A stretch of DNA of 19,354 bases from Candidatus Woesearchaeota archaeon (GCA_016177265.1 JACOVP010000033.1:1-19354), one strand, 5' to 3'; positions 8,523 through 14,893 are shown, counted from the first letter of the stretch. The notes: generated by a model from the letters alone, not told the origin. Numbers and translations: made by a program.

Positions 8523-10193
8523 CTAAGGATAAAAATGGTACTGTGAACAGAGTTTATCTATGGTGCGAACATGTTCCTCTAAAGATTTGCAGGGATTAGT
8601 AACACTACGACTCCGATGCAAGAAAGATTGAACATGATTATATAAACGATTGTATAAACGAGGAAAAGCTTGCCCAGAAGAATAAGGTGCATAACTAACT
8701 GTTGTTTTCTCGCTAATATCTAACCGAGGAGCCACATCCTCAGGAAACTTTACTAGACTCTCACCCATAGGATACTCCCTTCTCAAAACACTAAACTTAT
8801 CGAAATGTTCATGATTGAAAAGTTCATCACTTCCCTTAAGGCCTACACCTCGAAGAAGAGTTGCGATACCTGCAATAGCAGAGCGATCGACGAATTCATT
8901 CCGAGAGAAAGAAGGTACTAAGGAAGAAATCCCAATTCTAGGTCTCTGACCCCTCTCATAAGAGTTGGCCATCTCAGGCAGTAATTTCCCCATACACCGA
9001 GATACTATATGGTCCACCTTATCTGGGGGGTAATCAACAAGGTAGCTAAGAAGAATTTTTGCAAGACCAAATTCTGGTAACCCCATACAGGCATCTGTAG
9101 CATCAAACATAACACTATGAATAGGTACTTCCCTTCGCAACTGGAGATCTCGATACAATGCTTCGCCCTCTCTTCGATATTTGTAGGCATAGTGGTGCAA
9201 ATATTCATCACCATGAATATAGCGTAAGAGTGATGTATCTGCATAGAGATACTGAAATAGAGGAGTCAATGCAGACAAGAAAGCCGCCTCTTTCATTTTG
9301 AAAGAAGTTTCTTCTTCTGGCAGGAGCACCCCTTGCCGCGCTGTATCCACGGAAATCTTTCCTGCTCTAACTAATTCGTAGAAATGATGAACACGAAGAT
9401 AGTATGAAATTGCACGAAGCTCTTTAGCAACAGGATCCTCAGCTCTTTTAGGATCAAGACTTAATGTCTTACCAATATCCTTCAGATGATAAGTGCCAAG
9501 AAGTTGACAGCGAATTTGTGTGCGAAGAATAGATTCTATAATTCTATCTTTCTCATTTTCTAATTGTTGTATGTAATGAGGAAGGTGGCCCTTTTGGGCA
9601 GGATCAAGGAAGGGGTCCTCTAAACGATTCCTATACTGAGCAATCTTATCATCAATCATGAAGATATCTAGATCATGGGTTGGAGCACTAACATGTGACA
9701 TCAGGAGCGAGAAAGCTTCCTGAGGTTTTTCCTCACCGCGGACAGCTACGTCCTCACGAAGAAGTTCAAAGAAGTAAGGTGATGGTAAACCTATCAAATT
9801 CCAATAGCGTAAATTTTTAGCTTCATATTCGACACGACTAGCAAGATCCTCCTGAGGTTGCCCACTGGGACCAAGCACAATCCGTCGCGCTGGATGATGA
9901 ATCTTAACAAAGAATTTTGCAAAAATGCCACCATCCCTATTGGGAAGATAAATCTCTCGACGACCAGCACGGTCAAAAGGACCGCCCGCAACAAAAGCAT
10001 TGAGACGTGGCGCAGCAGTCGTATCAATCATATCAACAGGCCATCGAAGTCTAATGAAATGCTCCCGCATCGGACGAGATGTGTAAAAAGCAGGGTCTAG
10101 GAGACGAAGAGGTAGAGTATATCCATTATCCCCATTACTACCTACATAATTGCTAGTATTCGCTTCCTGCGGCATCCTTAATCCTTCCTTCAT
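8523..10193 (-). CDS. Unknown 556-residue protein with kinase/phosphotransferase-like motifs
   Basis: I do not recognise a named family. Several motifs in the right order recall an aminoglycoside-phosphotransferase/choline-kinase-type protein kinase fold: FFVKI (candidate ATP-binding Lys97), VEYEAKNL (candidate helix C Glu), LLMSHV (hinge-like, 163-168), YIHGDEYLHH (catalytic-loop-like HGD at 327-329, with His where the family usually has Asn), and SVMFDATDACMG (candidate metal-binding Asp364/367). A charged helical insert of about 150 residues separates hinge and HGD. It is soluble, with no signal or membrane segment. Two starts are possible: ATG 10193, 23 nt from a TATA box centre, or ATG 10175, with GGAAGG upstream and a leader of about 15 nt. 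It lies just downstream of the PhoU-AbrB gene but has its own promoter. Kinase assignment is an inference and should be treated as tentative. Confidence 0.55.
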   Translation of the reverse strand: MKEGLRMPQEANTSNYVGSNGDNGYTLPLRLLDPAFYTSRPMREHFIRLRWPVDMIDTTAAPRLNAFVAGGPFDRAGRREIYLPNRDGGIFAKFFVKIHHPARRIVLGPSGQPQEDLASRVEYEAKNLRYWNLIGLPSPYFFELLREDVAVRGEEKPQEAFSLLMSHVSAPTHDLDIFMIDDKIAQYRNRLEDPFLDPAQKGHLPHYIQQLENEKDRIIESILRTQIRCQLLGTYHLKDIGKTLSLDPKRAEDPVAKELRAISYYLRVHHFYELVRAGKISVDTARQGVLLPEEETSFKMKEAAFLSALTPLFQYLYADTSLLRYIHGDEYLHHYAYKYRREGEALYRDLQLRREVPIHSVMFDATDACMGLPEFGLAKILLSYLVDYPPDKVDHIVSRCMGKLLPEMANSYERGQRPRIGISSLVPSFSRNEFVDRSAIAGIATLLRGVGLKGSDELFNHEHFDKFSVLRREYPMGESLVKFPEDVAPRLDISEKTTVSYAPYSSGQAFPRLYNRLYNHVQSFLHRSRSVTNPCKSLEEHVRTIDKLCSQYHFYP

Positions 10194-10210
10194 TTCGGCG
10201 TCCTTCCATC

Positions 10211-10221
10211 GTATTTAAAGC
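10211..10221 (-). promoter_or_regulatory. TATA box for the kinase-like gene
   Basis: On the minus strand this reads GCTTTAAATAC, a textbook archaeal box A. It lies in the 55-nt gap after the PhoU stop, centred 23 nt from ATG 10193 and 41 nt from ATG 10175. The spacing leaves open whether the mRNA is leaderless or has a leader of about 15 nt. Confidence 0.65.
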
Positions 10222-10248
10222 TTTCCTTCTATAACCATTTTTAAGTAG

Positions 10249-11217
10249 TTAACTATACACTCGACGAGCTATACTGTTAACCTCCTTGCCCAGCGCAATC
10301 AATCGCTCTATGATGCAAGAATAATGAGGATCTACTGCTTTTTGCTTATGAAGAAGAGACGAAGACTTTCGCTCTTGTCTGCATAACTGAGCTACTTCAC
10401 TCTTGAGTGCCGAAACCTCATAAGCGACACCCAAATCACTAGTATAAAATGCCTTCATAACCTGCAAGTACATTGCTTCTATACGTTCTAGGATACTCTT
10501 AACAAAAGTTTTTTGTTCTTGGGTCAATTGATTAATAGAAATTTCCTGAGCAAGTTCGTCTGCTTGATCCGCAACAAGTTCCAACTGCGAACCGATGTTC
10601 CACAGCTCAAAAAGCTGAAGAGGAGAAATACGGAGAGTTTTAGCATATTCAGGATCGCTTAATCCTCTTCGAACAACACGAAGGATGACATACGACATCT
10701 TATTAACGTCCATCTCGCGGTGAGTCATATTACTTCCTAGATTTTTTTCTAAGCAGAGTGATAAATCACTAAGCATAGCACGAGTAATGATATCCATTTT
10801 TCGGATGAGATCACTTAGAGAAACTTCGCGTAAATTTAAAAAGTCTTGAGTAACAATCTTATCCTTAGTCTGTTCAATAATTTCTAAAGCCATTAAATTT
10901 TGAATAATATTTCTGATATCTCCAGCTTGTTTTTCTAAGTCTTTACCAGTTAGTGTAACAATACTAAAGTCTTTCAGATATGCAGAAATTAATTCTCTTT
11001 TTATCCTCTTTATTGGTTTAGTATCAATATTAATGGTAACCTCTTTTAACTCTCGCTCTTGTTGCGGCAGATTAGGCACAATCACTAATTCATTGCTTCC
11101 ATTCTCAGAGACATACACCATATCCCCTTTTTCCAGATGATTTTTCCTCAGCCAATCCTTAGGCACGGAAACAACAAAAGAACTATTCCCAAACTTGATC
11201 AGACGTCGGTATTCCAT
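10249..11217 (-). CDS. PhoU-like regulator with N-terminal AbrB/SpoVT DNA-binding domain
   Basis: A 322-residue protein. Residues 1-50 are a swapped-hairpin AbrB/SpoVT domain (RRLIKFGNSSFVVSVPKDWL, then GDMVYV and LVIVP strands), expected to bind DNA. The rest is helical and resembles the two PhoU three-helix bundles, including acid-rich helices such as VADQADELAQE that could bind metal. Such AbrB-PhoU proteins are common in archaea and are annotated as phosphate-uptake regulators; no Pst transporter or phosphate kinase is in the window, so the signal sensed here is not shown. The ATG at 11217 has a strong GGGGGGAG ribosome binding site about 6 nt upstream. The upstream region carries a perfect 15-bp palindrome that may be its operator. 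Confidence 0.88.
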   Translation of the reverse strand: MEYRRLIKFGNSSFVVSVPKDWLRKNHLEKGDMVYVSENGSNELVIVPNLPQQERELKEVTINIDTKPIKRIKRELISAYLKDFSIVTLTGKDLEKQAGDIRNIIQNLMALEIIEQTKDKIVTQDFLNLREVSLSDLIRKMDIITRAMLSDLSLCLEKNLGSNMTHREMDVNKMSYVILRVVRRGLSDPEYAKTLRISPLQLFELWNIGSQLELVADQADELAQEISINQLTQEQKTFVKSILERIEAMYLQVMKAFYTSDLGVAYEVSALKSEVAQLCRQERKSSSLLHKQKAVDPHYSCIIERLIALGKEVNSIARRVYS

Positions 11218-11252
11218 AGCACACTCCCCCCTTCATTCCCATCATGCATATG

Positions 11253-11267
11253 CCGAAAAGTTTTCGG
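11253..11267. promoter_or_regulatory. Perfect palindrome, candidate operator or leader hairpin
   Basis: CCGAAAAGTTTTCGG has two 7-bp arms around a single base. It lies 36 nt upstream of the PhoU-AbrB ATG and about 100 nt upstream of the divergent acidic-protein gene, and GCATAT occurs on both sides (11247-11252 and 11272-11277). It could bind a dimeric regulator such as the AbrB-type product of the adjacent gene. A one-base loop makes an RNA hairpin with the full stem unlikely, so a DNA site is preferred. Confidence 0.5.
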
Positions 11268-11302
11268 AGAAGCATATACACACTATATACCATATCGGAT
11301 AC

Positions 11303-11332
11303 TTATATATAAATCTATCCCCCTATAGATTT
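11303..11332. promoter_or_regulatory. Divergent TATA box plus 8-bp inverted repeat
   Basis: TTATATATAAAT at 11303-11314 is nearly symmetrical and can serve either direction; for the + gene it predicts a start near 11335 and a leader of about 33 nt. Overlapping its right edge is an inverted repeat, AAATCTAT (11311-11318) and ATAGATTT (11325-11332) around CCCCCT. A protein bound there would cover the region between TATA box and transcription start, a position typical for archaeal repressors. Confidence 0.5.
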
Positions 11333-11367
11333 CCTAAGAGTAAGTAGAACACCGGGGGGTGAAATCC

Positions 11368-11541
11368 ATGGCAACGAAGAAAGAATGGCTAGACCAAGAA
11401 AAGGATGAGCTGTTTGAAGGCTATGATGACAGTGATGACATCTACAACGAAGATGAGATTGAGCTCCTCTTAGAGGACGATGAGATTTCAGAAGAGGAAG
11501 AAGCCTTCATGATGGGCTACATAGACTTTGATGAGGAGTAA
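11368..11541 (+). CDS. Tiny, extremely acidic protein
   Basis: A 57-residue protein of unknown function with 26 Asp or Glu residues, starting MATKKEW and ending in YIDFDEE. The ATG at 11368 is chosen over an in-frame GTG at 11359 because GGGGGTGA at 11355-11362 is an excellent Shine-Dalgarno sequence at proper spacing, and the GTG lies inside it. The only hydrophobic stretches are ELLL and AFMMGYI. Such acidic peptides can act as nucleic-acid mimics or as binding partners of basic proteins, but nothing here shows that. It is followed at 11 nt by a zinc-ribbon gene, so the two form a small operon under a promoter with two nearby palindromes. A protein this biased could be mistaken for non-coding, but the start signal supports expression. 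Confidence 0.72.
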   Translation: MATKKEWLDQEKDELFEGYDDSDDIYNEDEIELLLEDDEISEEEEAFMMGYIDFDEE

Positions 11542-11552
11542 AGGAGCAGAAC

Positions 11553-11696
11553 GTGAGCAAGTACCGGAGGTGCATCGCTTGCACCATGCACATTACCAAG
11601 AGTGCGCATATTGATCCATATCTGTGCAGGAGCTGTGAACGAGAGATGCAGGCAAATAACCTCGTAATGCCCACCTACCATCAACGATTCCAGTAG
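11553..11696 (+). CDS. 47-residue zinc-ribbon protein, Gin-like cysteine layout
   Basis: A small protein starting at GTG 11553 with AGGAG at 11542-11546, 6 nt upstream. It has two CxxC pairs, CIAC at residues 7-10 and CRSC at 25-28, separated by 14 residues, followed by EREMQ and a short tail ending TYHQRFQ. This is a complete four-cysteine zinc site. The layout (CIxC, about 14 residues, CxxCERxM, short tail with an aromatic) resembles the small Bacillus anti-sigma factor Gin/CsfB family; homology is not established, as many short zinc ribbons look alike. It lies 11 nt after the acidic protein, probably cotranscribed, and both may interact. The ribosome binding site, cysteine pattern and operon position support a real gene. 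Confidence 0.75.
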   Translation: MSKYRRCIACTMHITKSAHIDPYLCRSCEREMQANNLVMPTYHQRFQ

Positions 11697-11786
11697 ACCA
11701 TGCAACCACGCAACTCAGGCAACAGCCAGCAGCCAAGGAAAAAAGTGGTGTGAAGGGAAACCCCTAGTATCCTCTGGATATCGAAA

Positions 11787-12167
11787 TCATACACGAGTAA
11801 AGACTTGCGGCACTTTGATATAGAGTGTTTCTCCCGCATAAGTTGCTGATGCCCGCAATGTATGTGCTGTTGATGGTAATTCAATGGAGCGATAGTATGT
11901 TTTGACGTGTCTTCTATGATGTTTTTGTTCTGCAATCACCTCCACAGTTCTCCCCGCTATCTTCAAGGTCAAATGCCTTTTTTCCACAGCTGGCAACGCT
12001 ATCTTAATAAGAATATGTTTGAAGTTATGGGTGACTTCACTATAGGGCTCCTCAAATTGACCCATTGCCTTCCGCACTGCATGGATATTTCGCTTTAAAA
12101 TCTTGACGAAGGTATTGATATCCGCCTCTTCTAAGAAAGGTAACCTCTTTTTTGTTTGCTTTCCCAC
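11787..12167 (-). CDS. Hsp20/alpha-crystallin-like small heat shock protein
   Basis: A 126-residue protein whose second half fits an alpha-crystallin domain: ILIKIALPAVEKRHLTLKI (early strands), VEVIAE, then YYRSIELPS and ATYAGETLYIKVP, matching the family's hydrophobic strand, the ExxLP turn and the final GxLxI/VxxP strand. The first 45 residues are helical and basic. No C-terminal IxI/V tail is visible, so oligomerisation may differ from classic small heat shock proteins. The start is GTG 12167, with a perfect GAGGTGA Shine-Dalgarno 5 nt upstream (12173-12179). It follows L24e by 64 nt on the same strand and is convergent with the zinc-ribbon gene. It likely binds unfolding proteins as an ATP-independent chaperone. 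Confidence 0.72.
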   Translation of the reverse strand: MGKQTKKRLPFLEEADINTFVKILKRNIHAVRKAMGQFEEPYSEVTHNFKHILIKIALPAVEKRHLTLKIAGRTVEVIAEQKHHRRHVKTYYRSIELPSTAHTLRASATYAGETLYIKVPQVFTRV

Positions 12168-12231
12168 TTGTTCACCTCTGGTTTAGGGATTAATAAAGAT
12201 GATGGTCATGCAAGGCGCGTTCAATCACAGG

Positions 12232-12438
12232 TTACTGAGATTTAGCTTTCGTTGGTAGTGCAAGAGGCATTGCTTTTTTAGCATGCACCCATCGCACACG
12301 CAGTGATTTTCTTCCCAGATCCAGGGCATATTTTTTACATTTCGAACTGCAGAAATGAAAGAGCTTCGCATCGTTGCGCACAAACAGAATCCCTGTGCCT
12401 GGAGTAATCTCGGTGTTGCAGAAGCTGCATGATGTCAT
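12232..12438 (-). CDS. rpl24e: 50S ribosomal protein L24e
   Basis: A 68-residue zinc-containing ribosomal protein. The two cysteine pairs are CSFC near the start and CSSKC at residues 30-34, with the family's PGTGILFVRND and FHFCSSKCKK segments and the RWVHAKK basic stretch. The length is typical for archaea. The ATG overlaps the S28e stop by 4 nt (ATGA), so the two are translationally coupled. It is the third gene of the L7Ae-S28e-L24e unit; the ndk gene that often follows in archaea is absent and an Hsp20-like gene is found instead. Confidence 0.96.
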   Translation of the reverse strand: MTSCSFCNTEITPGTGILFVRNDAKLFHFCSSKCKKYALDLGRKSLRVRWVHAKKAMPLALPTKAKSQ

Positions 12439-12767
12439 GTCTTTCGACCGCCTTTTGCGCCTTGGGTTAGGCTACGTGCTTCAATCTCTGTCTCTCTGAG
12501 AAGCAGAACATCTTGTTCACGAATGGGACCCTTGACATTTCTCCTCAACACTTTTCCTTTATCAGGGCCATCCATAATGCGACAACGAACTTGGATAATG
12601 CCTCCTCTTGTTCCTGTTCTCCCAACAAGTTCTTCAACGACCGCTGGAACAGCAGAGGTAAAATTGACTGTCGTCCCTTTCTGCTGCTGTGGTTGTTGTT
12701 GGGTTTCTTGCTCCCTCCCAGGTTTTTTTGCGAGAGGAGTTTGTTTTGGTGATGGTCGGTCTGCCAT
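12435..12767 (-). CDS. rps28e: 30S ribosomal protein S28e with N-terminal extension
   Basis: A 110-residue protein. The family core occupies about residues 39-103, including EELVGRTGTRGGIIQVRCRI, GPDKGKVLRRNVKGPIREQD and the conserved ending LLLRETEIEARSL. Typical archaeal S28e is about 70 residues, so about 35 extra residues, rich in Gln, Lys and Pro (a run of QQQPQQQK), precede the core. The ATG at 12767 is 12 nt after the L7Ae stop with AGGA upstream; no better internal start is seen before the core, so the extension is probably real. The stop overlaps the L24e start. Confidence 0.95.
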   Translation of the reverse strand: MADRPSPKQTPLAKKPGREQETQQQPQQQKGTTVNFTSAVPAVVEELVGRTGTRGGIIQVRCRIMDGPDKGKVLRRNVKGPIREQDVLLLRETEIEARSLTQGAKGGRKT

Positions 12768-12779
12768 GGGAAGTCCTAG

Positions 12780-13115
12780 TTATTTTAATTTTGCTACAAT
12801 CTCTTTAAGTAAATCAGCAGCGTCTCCTTCTTGCACTATGGCGACACTGACGGTTGCAACACTCAGTCCAGCAGCCGCCCCTAATTCTTCTTTGCTTGCT
12901 TCATTCCAAAAAGGAACCTTTTTTTCTGCACAGAGGGGTGCTAAATGGAGAGTAATCTCGACAGGGTTAGCATCAGCAGCTATGACAACGAATTTGGCTA
13001 CTCCCCTCTCTATAGCCTTGGTAGTCTCATTCGTTCCTTTCTTAATCTTACCAGTCTTACGAGCTACTTCTACAGCCTCATAAGCCTTCTTTAACAAGTC
13101 TTGATCGTTCGCCAT
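12780..13115 (-). CDS. rpl7ae: 50S ribosomal protein L7Ae
   Basis: A 111-residue kink-turn-binding protein. In archaea it is both a ribosomal protein and the core of box C/D and H/ACA sRNPs and RNase P. The RNA-binding signature GTNETTKAIERG and the family segment VVIAADANPVEI...LAPLCAEKKVPF are intact. The ATG at 13115 is preceded by GGGAGG (13121-13126), a strong ribosome binding site, which itself lies inside a predicted kink-turn in the leader. It is the first gene of the L7Ae-S28e-L24e unit with its own TATA box about 65 nt upstream. Confidence 0.97.
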   Translation of the reverse strand: MANDQDLLKKAYEAVEVARKTGKIKKGTNETTKAIERGVAKFVVIAADANPVEITLHLAPLCAEKKVPFWNEASKEELGAAAGLSVATVSVAIVQEGDAADLLKEIVAKLK

Positions 13116-13119
13116 CGGT

Positions 13120-13151
13120 ACCTCCCAAAAACCTACGTTAAGGTCATCGGT
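13120..13151 (-). promoter_or_regulatory. Predicted kink-turn in the L7Ae mRNA leader, covering the ribosome binding site
   Basis: Read on the minus strand the elements are, in order: ACC (C-stem), GAT (three-base bulge with the conserved U last), GA, CC (NC-stem), a 15-base loop, GG, GA, GGT. ACC pairs with GGT, CC pairs with GG, and the two GA steps form the tandem sheared pairs of a kink-turn. The AAC and GTT inside the loop can add a further 3 bp. The Shine-Dalgarno GGGAGG is the 3' strand of the motif. L7Ae binds kink-turns, and autoregulation through a kink-turn in its own mRNA leader is known in archaea. Here the TATA box predicts a leader that begins almost exactly at the motif. The stems are short (3 and 2 bp), so folding may need L7Ae. 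Confidence 0.65.
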
Positions 13152-13174
13152 GTAAGGTAAAAATCAGCGATGTT

Positions 13175-13187
13175 GCTTTAAAAAGGT
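13175..13187 (-). promoter_or_regulatory. TATA box for the L7Ae-S28e-L24e unit
   Basis: ACCTTTTTAAAGC on the minus strand, centred near 13181, predicts transcription starting around 13155 and a leader of about 40 nt, just enough to hold the kink-turn. Confidence 0.55.
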
Positions 13188-13214
13188 TTCTATGAAGACG
13201 AAGAAAAGAGTAAA

Positions 13215-14741
13215 CTAAAAATGAATTGTTTGGTCAAGATAGGGTTTGGTAATCGTTGCAGAAGGATACAGAACACGAAGTGCCTCCTTGATAGTACGTT
13301 CCAAACTGGATCGATGTTTTAGCGCATGGACAACCGCTTTTTGATGAGCATCCACGAGCTGACCAATCTCTGCTGGAGCAGTAAAACCAGCATCCTGTGC
13401 TTCATAAATTGCACTTGCCAACCTATAGGGCAAACGATAGCCAGATGAAACTCCTTTAACTAGCAATGGTCGATACCTAGTCCTATCATTCCCTGGTCTG
13501 TGAAAATGCTGTCTGGCAAGATAAACTGGAACCCGCAAGAAATATGCGACATCACTGGCGCTCATCGGTGACTGAAAGCCACGACGAAGAGCTTCTTTGA
13601 TTGCTGGTGAAGGTCCGCGTGTCTCTCTGGTCCCATACATCGGTGCTACTCCAACAGCTCTCAAAATCCTTCTTGCTTCACTAGAAAAAACCCCTAAAAC
13701 ATCACCAAGTTCCTCTAAAGAGAGTTTTTCTCCTTGCTGGTGTGTCTCATGGTACCGCTGAAAGAAGGGAATGAGCTGTTCGTAGCTATAAGTTGTTCGA
13801 CAGTGCAAAGCAATATGCTGTGCTGCTTTCTGTGCTGCCCATGTTTCTTGCTGTGCTGCTAACTGCACTAGTCTCGCTTTTAAGAGAGAAACTATATGCC
13901 GTTGAAATCGTCGCCCGACAAATCGAGGGTCATGAGAAGACGAAAGGGATAGACTTTCGAAATCTTTTTTATTTTTTTCTTCTCTCTTGGTTCTGTAAAA
14001 AGTGTATTGATCAGTCGCATGAATATACTGTCTGATTCGTTCTCCTGATAGATGAACAGCAGCGCCTATTGCCTGTAAGGGTAACCCTTGCTCTATGAAA
14101 GTATCAATCTCCGGTCTTCTTTTCATTCGTGGATGTAAGGATGTAGGCGACTCTACTGGTAAGTGAAGATGAGCTTTGTGTGCATAGCCATGGATAGTAA
14201 AAGGACTTAAACCAAGTTTTGCAGTAACTTTCTCTACTGTATCTGCTCCCTCTTTCATTGCTGCAAGAATTTGCTGTACTCTTTCTTTAAAAGATAAGTG
14301 TGGTGGATGGTGCTTTATACCGGGAAGTTGAAGACGAGCTTTTCTAGCATACCTGTAAATAGTTCTAGGTTCAAGATGTACTCTTTCTGCAATATCTCCT
14401 ACAGAAGAAGCGCCGTCTGTTATGGCTTTCTGAATATCCGCCATTCTATCAAGAGATGGTTTTTTTCTCTCTTTTCCAACAATAGGTATGTGATAGTGAG
14501 AGAGAATAAGGTCTAAAGCAGGAAGTGAAAAGCCAGTCCTCTTAGCTATGGTTTCTGGATTACTATATTTTTTACTTGCCGTGAATAGCTGAATAAATTT
14601 TTTTGTCGATGCTTCATACTCAGAAACCATACCTCTATCTATCCCAAGTTCCTTTGCTATCGCTTCATCATCCTTCTCCAAGCGGCGCAATTCAATAATC
14701 CTCAGTATTCTATCTTCCAACAGTGACATCTGAACCCCCAT
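13215..14741 (-). CDS. Large multi-HTH putative DNA-binding protein
   Basis: A 508-residue, basic, soluble protein built of many helix-turn-helix-like units, with no enzyme motif that I can see. Approximate units are 14-42, 60-85, 101-135, 155-190, 212-243, 340-365, 392-415 and 455-475. Units three and four are clear tandem repeats: both follow GA(S/D)(S/T)V, a helix, then L-x-P-x-TI-x-x-YA-x-KA-x-L-x-LP. The fifth (LQAIGAAVHLSGERIRQYI) recalls sigma-70 region 4-type HTHs. A TATA box centred 26 nt from ATG 14741 predicts a leaderless mRNA; an in-frame ATG at 14729 has GGGGGT before it and is an alternative. It faces away from the MNT/HEPN-GluRS locus, sharing the intergenic region. It probably binds long or multiple DNA sites, but the function is unknown. 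Confidence 0.75.
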   Translation of the reverse strand: MGVQMSLLEDRILRIIELRRLEKDDEAIAKELGIDRGMVSEYEASTKKFIQLFTASKKYSNPETIAKRTGFSLPALDLILSHYHIPIVGKERKKPSLDRMADIQKAITDGASSVGDIAERVHLEPRTIYRYARKARLQLPGIKHHPPHLSFKERVQQILAAMKEGADTVEKVTAKLGLSPFTIHGYAHKAHLHLPVESPTSLHPRMKRRPEIDTFIEQGLPLQAIGAAVHLSGERIRQYIHATDQYTFYRTKREEKNKKDFESLSLSSSHDPRFVGRRFQRHIVSLLKARLVQLAAQQETWAAQKAAQHIALHCRTTYSYEQLIPFFQRYHETHQQGEKLSLEELGDVLGVFSSEARRILRAVGVAPMYGTRETRGPSPAIKEALRRGFQSPMSASDVAYFLRVPVYLARQHFHRPGNDRTRYRPLLVKGVSSGYRLPYRLASAIYEAQDAGFTAPAEIGQLVDAHQKAVVHALKHRSSLERTIKEALRVLYPSATITKPYLDQTIHF

Positions 14742-14763
14742 GACACAGGAAAAGAAAAAGAGC

Positions 14764-14771
14764 TTTATAAA
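14764..14771 (-). promoter_or_regulatory. TATA box for the multi-HTH gene
   Basis: TTTATAAA is centred 26 nt from ATG 14741, so the transcript would start at the start codon. Confidence 0.6.
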
Positions 14772-14828
14772 TCTTGCTATGATTACTACTAAATAATGGT
14801 CATTAGAAACTGTTCAAGTAGTTTTTCC

Positions 14829-14870
14829 TATGGTTTCAAAAAAGTTCATTTGAATATCTTAAGAACCATA
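14829..14870. promoter_or_regulatory. Inverted repeats upstream of the MNT promoter
   Basis: TATGGTT at 14829-14835 and AACCATA at 14864-14870 are perfect inverted copies with 28 bases between. Inside them TTCATTTGAA is a small palindrome. They lie just upstream of the MNT TATA box and between the two divergent promoters. The MNT protein has an N-terminal winged HTH, so autoregulation from such a site is possible. The arms are short and the region is AT-rich, so chance is not excluded. Confidence 0.3.
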
Positions 14871-14884
14871 TAGTTATAGAAAAG

Positions 14885-14893
14885 CTTATATAG
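14885..14893 (+). promoter_or_regulatory. TATA box for the MNT/HEPN-GluRS operon
   Basis: CTTATATAG is centred 25 nt from ATG 14914 with no Shine-Dalgarno between, which indicates a leaderless transcript covering MNT and then HEPN-GluRS. Confidence 0.6.

Noticed and set aside
11697..11753. In-frame continuation after the zinc-ribbon TAG (ATG 11700, 17 codons, basic), possible readthrough or tiny ORF
   Set aside because: No ribosome binding site or conservation evidence; a frame this short stays open by chance.
12199..12238. Box C-like ATGATGG followed by CTGA, resembling a C/D sRNA
   Set aside because: The C box deviates in its last base, internal D'/C' boxes are missing, the terminal stem is weak, and it overlaps the L24e stop on the other strand.
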